Assembly: GCA_030015575.1 (NCBI GenBank)
Contig: JASDDO010000006.1
Span: 203,117,632 to 203,181,631 of the forward strand
Length of the DNA: 64,000 nucleotides
Source: Agapanthus africanus
Lineage: Eukaryota > Streptophyta > Magnoliopsida > Asparagales > Amaryllidaceae
Direction: 5' to 3'
Below the pieces are notes generated by a model. That model searched no databases and was not told where the DNA came from. It worked only from the letters and a program-made list of their open reading frames with translations. Each line of letters begins with the position of its first letter. The first letter of the stretch is position 1. Made by a program: the position numbers and the translations under genes. This document shows, piece after piece, positions 56,859-64,000 of the stretch.

Positions 56859-58472
56859 CGGAGAGGCTGAGGTTCGTTGGGAGCTATTGAATCCTGCAGT
56901 TTTACCAAATCATCAGCTGTAGTTTGTATAGCTGGAAATCCTTCCAGTTCTACCTCATGACCACAAATTTGTTTCCAAAATAAATTCCTTTTCTAAAAAG
57001 GTGGCATGCCGAGAAATAAAACACCATTTGTTCCTCGGTGCGGTAGAAAATATTCCCTTGCGAATGCTTGGGATATCCAACAAACTTCCACAGAACTGAT
57101 CTTGTCTCGAGCTTGTCCGGATTTTTCTTATGACATAGGCCGGACAACCCAAAATCTTAACTTACTTAAGACATGGGCTCTTCCCATACTATATCTCATA
57201 TGGAGTGGTAAGCTCCTGATTTAGTTGGAACGATATTCAATAGGTATGCAACTTCATCAGTGCATAACCCCCAAAAGGAAATAGGCAACTCAGTAGTACT
57301 CATCATAGAGAGCACCATATCTATTAGGGTGCGATTGCTCCACCCAGATACACCGTTGTGCTGTGGTGTATTCGAAGGAATAATGCTGAGAGAGAATCTC
57401 ATTCTCCTTTAGAATAGTCCAGGATCTCCGTGCTCAAGTATTCTCCTCCCTGATCTCATCATAGGACATAATATTTATACCCTTTTTGGTTCTCTACTTC
57501 TGACTTATATTCTTTGAATTTCTCAAAAGCTTCAGACTTGTGTTTCAACAGGAACATATGTCCGAATCTTGAGAGATCATCAGTGAATGTAATGAAGTAC
57601 AAAGAACCGGTCCTGGCATGTGTAGACAGGGGACTTATATACATCATCATGTATCAATCCCAAGAGTTCATTAACTCTTTCTCTATTTCCATTAAACGGA
57701 GCTATGATAATTTTATCTTTGTGAAATGACTAGCAAGTTTCACAAGATGTAAATTCAAACTGATTTAAATATGCATCTTAATGTAACTTCGCTAGTCGGG
57801 TCGTATTGATATGACCTAGTCTACAATGCCTCAAGAAAGATTCGTTCATTTTTGAACTCTTCCTCTTGTGTGTGTTCTGTACGTTGAGAACTGTACTTTG
57901 ATTTAGAACGTATATGCTTTTAGATAACGTACCTGAACCGATCAACTCTTGATATAGGAAATGTTCAAAACATTATCCAACAATACAAAATTATATCCTT
58001 CTTTACTAAATAAAGAGACTGATATGATATTGTATATCAGGTTCGGTATCTAATAACATGCGTTAAGAATCAATGTACTTGATAATACAGGGTGATTACT
58101 GCCAACAACTTGGCTGTGACAATTGCATCATTTCCAACTCTTGAAATTTTATCACTCATTCTCAGTTCTCTACCTATTTGTAACCCATGTAACAGATTAC
58201 ATATGTGGGATCCTGATCCGGTATCACATACCCAGGACGTAGAGGATACTGAGAAACAGTTCTCGGTAATGAACACACCCGAAGAAGATGCATCATCATG
58301 CAGTTTCTTCGTTTGGGCGGAACAGGAATCCTGGTAATCCCTTATTTCCTGCTCGGTCTTATAACAATTATAAGTTGGAGCGGGACCAACGTTCCCCAGC
58401 ATAGTATAATAAGCGTGTTCGGTCAATACATCCATATTATTATCTTGATTAAGGCGTGACATGGTCGCTACC
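56859..58472 (-). pseudogene. pol: D pol, N-terminal half (protease and integrase)
   Basis: On the minus strand an ATG at 58462 opens a 130-codon frame starting MSRLNQDNNM. The protease box CDTGSGSHICNLL is at residues 79-91. There is no gag or CCHC knuckle between the ATG and the protease. Further down are the RHCRLGH zinc-binding piece near 57825, integrase pieces with FITFTDDLSRFGHMF and then TPQHNGVSGWSNRT (where C has SERRN, so the catalytic glutamate is lost), and GCPAYV-type linker sequence. Frames change several times. It joins at 56859/29711 to the reverse transcriptase half. On the right, Gypsy F cuts it 10 bp before the ATG. Confidence 0.85.
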
Positions 58473-59910
58473 TGTCACGACCCGAAATAGCCCGTCACTG
58501 GCCTTGAATCATATGAAGTCTATAGGACCTTATCTAACTCAAGTAAGCCAAATGCCCAGAAATCTAAAACCATTTTAAGGAGTAAATACAGAAAACTAGT
58601 TTTTAAGAAGTAAGGAAAACATGTTTTAAAAGCAAGGTTTTTAAATAAGTAAGCCGAATATACATTTTTAAAAAAAATATCTCGTCTTTTCTGAAAATTT
58701 CGGCAGAGTTTCCTTTGTAAATATTGGCCCCGAACGGGGTACAACATGAATAGTATATATACAATGATAAAAGGCATCCGCAAGCGGGAGCTAGCTCTTC
58801 GTCAATCGACGGTCACAACCACGCAAGCAGTATAATATACAACGCCGAATGGCAAGGATCAAAACTCAAAGGAAAACTCAAAATCAGCATGAAAACCGTA
58901 ATACTACAACGCGTGACTCTAAGCCCGAAATAATACATATATGGTTTTCTAAGTCTGAAACAATATACAAGTTTGGTTGATGGAATTACTAGATACAACT
59001 GAATAATACATATACAATGGTGGTTCTGATGCAAAAGAACCCACCTACCAAAGCAAATCACTCGTACAGGAAGCAGTGTGCCAGAAAAGCCGCAATGGAA
59101 CCTGTACGGCAAAACCTGCAAGAAACTGTTGCACAACGGGGGTGAGTTGCCAACTCGTGAATAGAAAACATCACAGAGCAGAAATCGTATGTATGACACA
59201 ATCCTAGGTCAATACGATCAGATATATATATAAACCTCAAATGAATAAGTCTGAAGCATGATACGGTGGCAATGTAACATCTATACATGAGTGTAGTGCC
59301 AAGTGCTCGTGCCAGTGCCTCAGTTAAGAACATATCATAAATATGAGGTATGATCAATGTCGACTATATCATGAAGTCTATGAATATGTGGATATCATCC
59401 AACTGTGTAATCAATATCATCAATGTCAATATATGTAGGTGGAAATCTTCCACGTATCACCCAATGACAATAAGCATCATGCATGTAAATATCATAAACA
59501 TATGCATGGAAGTATGAGGATGTAAATCAACATGTGTCGCTCGTGACATATCAAAATCATGGAACCTGAGTGTCAAGCATCGACACTCGAAAACATCATG
59601 AAACCTGTGCCTAGCATCGACACGTAAATCCTCATATACATAGGGCTTCGTCAGTCTGGATCGGCCCATCTCATCTCTCAACTCCGGTCGGTATCCCCCA
59701 GATATCCGCCGAGCTCAACACAATCACCGTTAGGTAGTACTCCCCTGCCAGGCTCACCGTCTAACATATACGAGTCTTCGTGCCCCGGGGTACCTCACCG
59801 GGTCCACCATGTACCCACAGACGGTGCCTACCTCTCTCCTCGAATCGGGTTTCACATGTCACTCTCAGAACCGAGAAAACACATAGTAGACGCGCTGAAA
59901 TATCATATCA

Positions 59911-60160
59911 AGGGTAACCGGGTTTTTAAAATAATACATACTCACTTTTGAAATACCCACGGTTCCCAAATCCAGAAATATCATGGAAACAACATATTTC
60001 AATACGTATAATCATAAAGCATGATGTATGAGACATGTAAAAGAAATGTAAGCATATCAAAATATCGTGCGACATGGAATAGTAATATGCATATATTGAG
60101 GGAAACCGCTCTTTTTAAAATGAATCAGTTTTAAAGAGTATCTTGCGGTTCCCAAATCTC
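59911..60160 (-). repeat. Two long imperfect hairpins, ~187 bp apart, in LTR of F
   Basis: Copy 1 (59912-59969) runs from gggtaaccg to cggttccc, with an inner GGG.TTTTTAAAA facing TTTTGAAATACCC. Copy 2 (60099-60154) runs from gggaaaccg to cggttccc, with an inner CTCTTTTTAAAA facing TTTTAAAGAG. The inner arms changed together (GGG/CCC against CTC/GAG). Confidence 0.6.
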
Positions 60161-60327
60161 CAAATCAAGACAGAATCGTCTATGTATGTGCAGGTATGTA
60201 TGTGTACAGAACATGAGTGTACAATAGGTATGTGCACAAGTATGAGTGTGCAATATATAAGTACACAAGTATGCCATGCAAGAGTCATATCCTGAATGCA
60301 ACAGTCCTACAGTGTAGTGACATGGCA

Positions 60328-60393
60328 ATTATCGATGATGAAGTGTGTGAGCCGGCATGCAGGTGTACATGGAACTTATGCATCATCGATAAT
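60328..60393. repeat. Perfect 13-bp inverted repeat in LTR of F
   Basis: attatcgatgatg (60328-60340) and catcatcgataat (60381-60393) are exact reverse complements separated by 40 bp. Confidence 0.85.
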
Positions 60394-62932
60394 GGTGTTG
60401 GTGTCCTAACAACATGGTTTTGATATAACAATAAACATATTTATCATGCAATGTGATGCAAACAGTAAGCATATGCAGCAAATGAATAATAAACACAACA
60501 GTGTAGAAGCTACATCAATGCATCCATGTCATACTGTTTTGCCATTTGAAAGAAGACGAATCGGGGTTTTAGGAAAATAAGGGCTACAATGTTTTTAAGA
60601 AAAGATGCGTCTTTTGAAAATATCCGTAGAATCCCTTGCCTGTCTTTAACTACTCCTGATTCGTATGTTTTTGAAATAGGTATGACATCGGCCTAGCCTA
60701 ACATCTACTAGCAAATCTACAGCTCTAACTAACAAGTCAGCCAGGAAGGGTATGGAAACCACTTAATCTGAGTCGATATATATATATATATAAATATAAT
60801 AGTCGGTGATCCCGCCTCGAAGGTACTGCGTACGATACAATATCATATGACATCCTCGAGTCATGAGTGCGGATCTATCATCAATATAAAGCTCGTACGG
60901 TAAATCATCGTACGGCATCCCAAAAGCTGTGTACGGGTCAATATAACATTCATCTCATCAATTATCTGGTATCCTTATCATCATATCTCATGATCTGGGG
61001 TACTGATCTAAGTCTAGTACAATCGATACCATCTATATAAATATAAATGCGTGTGTGTAACACACGTCCAAAGGCCCGCTAAAATCTCATGTTGTATCCC
61101 AAATACGAATCACATTATATCACCGATCTCATGGCACTATGCCCAATCTCATTGACTCATCTCCAATATCATACCCTATCCTCATCATCCAGGTATAAGT
61201 ATAACAAATAAGCGTGTGTGTGTGGGTGTAAAACTATTCTAGGGTTCGCAACTAGGAAACTATACCAGTTCACTTCTAAATCCTAATCTATCCATAGTAC
61301 ATCTAAACCCATCTAGAATATCCATATCACACTTAACGCTATCATACTAATATATAAAGTATATATATAGTATACTAAACATCGAACTGCTGGGGTGCTA
61401 TACGACATCCACCCGACTTCCCCCATAGATATAATCTACTCACCTTGCATCATTCGTGTCGGTGTCGATGTCGCCTTCATCTTCTCCCTCGTATGAAGCC
61501 CTCGAGAAGGTACCTACAAGGTAACACAATCGCAAAAGCATCTTAAAATCACATCGAGAAAACCAAACGACGCGCTAAGGCCTATAGGTTAGAGCATATG
61601 GACTACGCTTTCAAAACCATCAAACAATCCTCGATATTGTCGTATAAACGCCAAGTAATCGAGGTAAAACGCAATTATACAAATCCAGAATTTAAAATAC
61701 GCAATTCGAAAACACGAATCAAAACAGCAACTATAGAAAAGGGTCCCAGATTTCACCCTAGGTCAAATCAGACAATTTTGCATATATCAAGGGTCTATTT
61801 TACTGATGAGGGGACCACAGAACCAACACGAGGCACTTTGGCCCTGGTTTGGCCGCAAATTACGGCCAGAAGGAATTAATTGGCGGCCTGGGTTGAGGGA
61901 TAGGGGCTAAGGTTTTTGTGGTAGCTTCCTAGGTGCCTGCATGAATCACTGTCCCTGCAAAATAATTTTCAGAGTCTCGGGGTGATAGAAAATTCCATTT
62001 TACATCCACAGAATTCAGAATTTTTCGATATCGGTTTTTCTAAATCCGTATTCCGGAATTCTAGTCTCTGGTTTAGGTCTTAATTCTAGCACTAGGGGCT
62101 TTGTGAGGCCTCTACTGAGCTTAATTGCCCATAACAACTTTCACTTTCCTATAACCCTAACTAGAGTTTTCAAACTTTACCCAAACCACCCGATATCGGT
62201 TCTAATCTAACATGGGGGTAAAAGTAATGGAAACACTAAGCTTATGGTTCAGAAAATACCTCATTTGGTAACTCAAGAATTTTCTTGAGTTGCTCAAAGT
62301 CCTCAAAATCTTCTCTTTCTTGGTCCATGGGGTAGCTAGTGAGCTTGTGCATCCTCTTTGTGAAGTGGGAATGAGGTTTCGAGTTGATTTCCATGGTGTT
62401 TTGGGGGATTTTGTGGAGAGGGAGAGGAGGGTGCAGCAGCAGCAGCAGCAACAAAGGAGGGGAGAGGAAATGAGGGAAATAAATGATGAAGGGGGATGGC
62501 TCAAGACCAAGTCAAACACAATCCCTCACCTTTCTCTCTCATGCCCATGCCTAAATATTCTATTCTTTTCCTTTTCTTTTCTTTTTCTTTTTATAATAAA
62601 TCAACAACCATGCTATAAAACATGTAGCAAAGCCATGAAAAAAGTAACAAGTGTGAAAATGATGCGGTGCATGTTTTGCACAAAACAAGCTAAAAATCCG
62701 ATTAGCGATTTTTAATCGCGATTAGCACTAAATTAGCATATAATTAATCATAAAAACTTAAAATTTTCATAATTCACATAAAACACCCTCTTTTAATAAT
62801 TTCTATAATATTCAAAATTTTCCCCAATTTATCGGTATTTAATTATACCGCCTTATTTAAAATATTCAATATTTTATTATTAAATTATAAAAATTCTCCA
62901 AAATAATATTTTATTTTTTTTGAAATGTTACA

Positions 62933-62947
62933 ATCTTCCCCTCTTAA
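62933..62947 (-). promoter_or_regulatory. Polypurine tract of F
   Basis: On the minus strand ttaagaggggaagat directly precedes the LTR start TGTAACA. The upstream ttcgaggaccgaattt is also a familiar flank of plant Gypsy PPTs. Confidence 0.8.
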
Positions 62948-64000
62948 AGAAATTCGGTCCTCGAATTTAAATTTTAAACCCCTAAAATCTAAAACATTTC
63001 AATAAAAGACTAAGTCGTCGGGGCTCCGAAATCATCAATGCATAGACGCATCATAGCGCAATGGATGCGCATGAACAATGAGCAGATAACTCAAAATCAA
63101 AACTCCGTCATGCATCCCGCAATCATCGGAGTCATGGTAAAGACACAAATGTCAAATCCGAAACAAAACCAATATGATATATATCATAATCATACATGTA
63201 GACATCAAATCTATACATGTAAATAAATGAAGAAAATGCATGCCAAACCCTTTTAAGTTGATGTGCGGTGCGCAAAACACTGCACAGTGGCGGACGTTTA
63301 TTGTAAGAAAATAACTATATATATATATATATATCTTTTGTTTAATTGGTACGTTCCGCCGTTTTTGAAAACAATTTAGAAGGGTTTCCTTGTTTTAAAT
63401 GTTTCGTGTCATATCAGACACGTAGATAAATACTGAGACTATAGCTTTCTTTTTGGAAATCCTTTCGATAACTATCAATGTATGCAAAATATATCAGGTA
63501 CTGTCCTTTGACTAGTCCTGCTCAGTACGAAAACATATAGCAAATATCATAAAAACATACTGCTCCATAAGAAATCAATCCCAAAATGTATATAAAAATA
63601 CCCTGTGCGTCTGGTGTGCACGGAAATCAAAATCCATATATGTGCCATACATGTGCACATAAACAACATCTAAGTGCAACGGGTGTGCACGAAACATCTG
63701 TCATAGGCAACGTGTGTGCCTGACAGCAAAATCAGGTGCATTTGATATGCATGAAGAATCTCGATTTGGTGCATCCGGTGTGCGCCAAAATCGCATCTCA
63801 AAACATGCGCTCAACACGCGCGAAAATCCAGGTGCATCCATCATGCACGAAATCACGAAATCCAATATCAAGCGTCGAACATGCGCAAAGTCCAAATCAA
63901 ATGCATGGAGTGCAAGAAATCAACATCAATATCAGAATCAAAATCGACGGTATACAATACGGCTCAATCAAAGTCAGGTATACCGCGGTATATAAGCTCA
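62948..64000 (-). other. 3' interior of F, non-coding
   Basis: No Gypsy protein domain is seen on either strand. It contains an AT run (63316-63334), a gcgcaatggatgcgc hairpin (63056-63070) and the hairpin array at 63605-63886. It would be the 3' untranslated part of the element. Confidence 0.6.
63605..63886. repeat. Array of nine 17-nt hairpins, ~33-bp spacing
   Basis: Units start at 63605, 63642, 63674, 63705, 63736, 63769, 63806, 63832 and 63871. Each has a 4-5 bp stem and a 7-nt loop. The stems vary but stay paired: GTGCA/TGCAC, AGGCA/TGCCT, GTGCA/TGCAT, TGCGC/GCGCG, GTGCG/TGCAC (last pairs G-U). Confidence 0.75.

Larger units (their letters stand above)
26184..58472 (-). mobile_element. 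Copia element D (Angela-like), minus strand, split by E and cut by F
   Basis: D reads from right to left. The protease and integrase half lies at 58472-56859 and the reverse transcriptase and RNase H half at 29711-28389, followed by PPT and 3' LTR (28373-26184). The two halves join without loss when E and one copy of its TSD atcgg are removed. On the right D is broken at 58472 by Gypsy F, so its leader and 5' LTR are not visible. The LTR terminus has changed from TG...CA to TATA (26184) on the plus strand by apparent G to A changes. Confidence 0.85.
58473..62932 (-). repeat. 3' LTR of F, 4460 bp
   Basis: Unusually long for an LTR in this window. It starts TGTAACATTTC at 62932 and ends CGTGACA at 58473 (minus strand). 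It contains paired long hairpins (59911-60160), a 13-bp inverted repeat (60328-60393), a TA run (60776-60794), a CAG run (62432-62449) and a small inverted repeat TGGCCG/CGGCCA (61850-61868). Frames of 128-141 codons in it are not gene-like. Confidence 0.75.
58473..64000 (-). mobile_element. Gypsy element F, minus strand, 3' part only
   Basis: F begins with the LTR terminus tgtcacgacccg at 58473 and reads right to left: interior (64000-62948), PPT, 3' LTR (62932-58473). The LTR ends (TGTAACA...GTGACA on the minus strand) and the PPT agaggggaagat are typical of plant Gypsy chromoviruses of the Tekay/Del kind. No protein domain is in view, so the lineage is uncertain. The left flank ctacc (58468-58472) should be the TSD. 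Confidence 0.7.

Noticed and set aside
58813..59357. Minus-strand frames of 128 and 99 codons
   Set aside because: Within the F LTR, overlapping in different frames, no recognisable protein, ordinary chance frames.
61850..61868. TGGCCG/CGGCCA inverted repeat in F as another copy of the GC-rich hairpin
   Set aside because: Only 6-bp arms and no CGCGGCCAAA core; too weak to group with the A and E hairpins.
62290..62715. 141-codon plus-strand frame with a glutamine run, and overlapping minus-strand frames
   Set aside because: It lies inside the Gypsy F LTR, owes part of its length to a CAG microsatellite and shows no domain.
63605..63886. CRISPR-like spacing of ~33 bp
   Set aside because: Units are variable hairpins rather than identical repeats, spacers are short, and the DNA is a plant Gypsy element.

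Overview
This window is repeat-only plant nuclear DNA. I find no host gene, rRNA, tRNA gene or CRISPR array. Every kilobase can be assigned to LTR retrotransposons nested inside one another. The evidence is matching LTRs with TG...CA ends, 5-bp target-site duplications (TSDs), primer-binding sites (PBS) for initiator tRNA-Met (Copia) and a tRNA-Asp-like primer (Gypsy), polypurine tracts (PPT), and decayed Copia pol reading frames on both strands. This points to a large, repeat-rich angiosperm genome; I cannot name the species.

Layout, left to right. (1) 1-2168: LTR of family A (copy A0), inserted in element B1. (2) 2169-8985: right part of B1, an Angela-like Copia with dead pol and a 3' LTR, inserted in the leader of A1. 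(3) 8986-16078: right part of A1. (4) 16079-16112: 34 bp of a Copia reverse transcriptase, the only visible piece of a host element X. (5) 16113-21220: minus-strand Copia C with the best-preserved pol in the window. (6) 21221-22764: LTR of a second copy, C2, inside C pol. (7) 22765-23658 and 25882-26183: plus-strand LTR G inside C2, split by a minus-strand solo LTR (23659-25881, TSD gcagg). (8) 26184-58472: minus-strand Copia D inside G. D pol is cut at 29711/56859 by Gypsy element E (29712-56853, TSD atcgg). E in turn carries A2 (35664-45073, TSD agtca) in its internal region and A3 (45593-55718, TSD cattc) in its 3' LTR. (9) 58473-64000: start of a minus-strand Gypsy F with a 4.46-kb LTR, inserted in D. 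The nest is X > C > C2 > G > D > E > A2/A3, seven levels deep.

Family A is the most interesting. Its 10-kb copies have lost every usable reading frame; their interior is a ghost of Angela pol plus an unexplained 400-bp duplication. Yet A3 has nearly identical LTRs and a perfect TSD, so it moved recently using proteins supplied by others. What is kept is nucleic-acid structure: three leader hairpins whose stems change by compensatory substitutions between copies, LTR hairpins that covary between subfamilies, and a GC-rich long hairpin near the PBS. The same GC-rich hairpin occurs in the unrelated Gypsy element E. B-type LTRs carry a series of palindromes with a CAC loop, and F carries an array of 17-nt hairpins with covarying stems. 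The window reads as a population of RNA parasites defined by cis-acting structures rather than by proteins.
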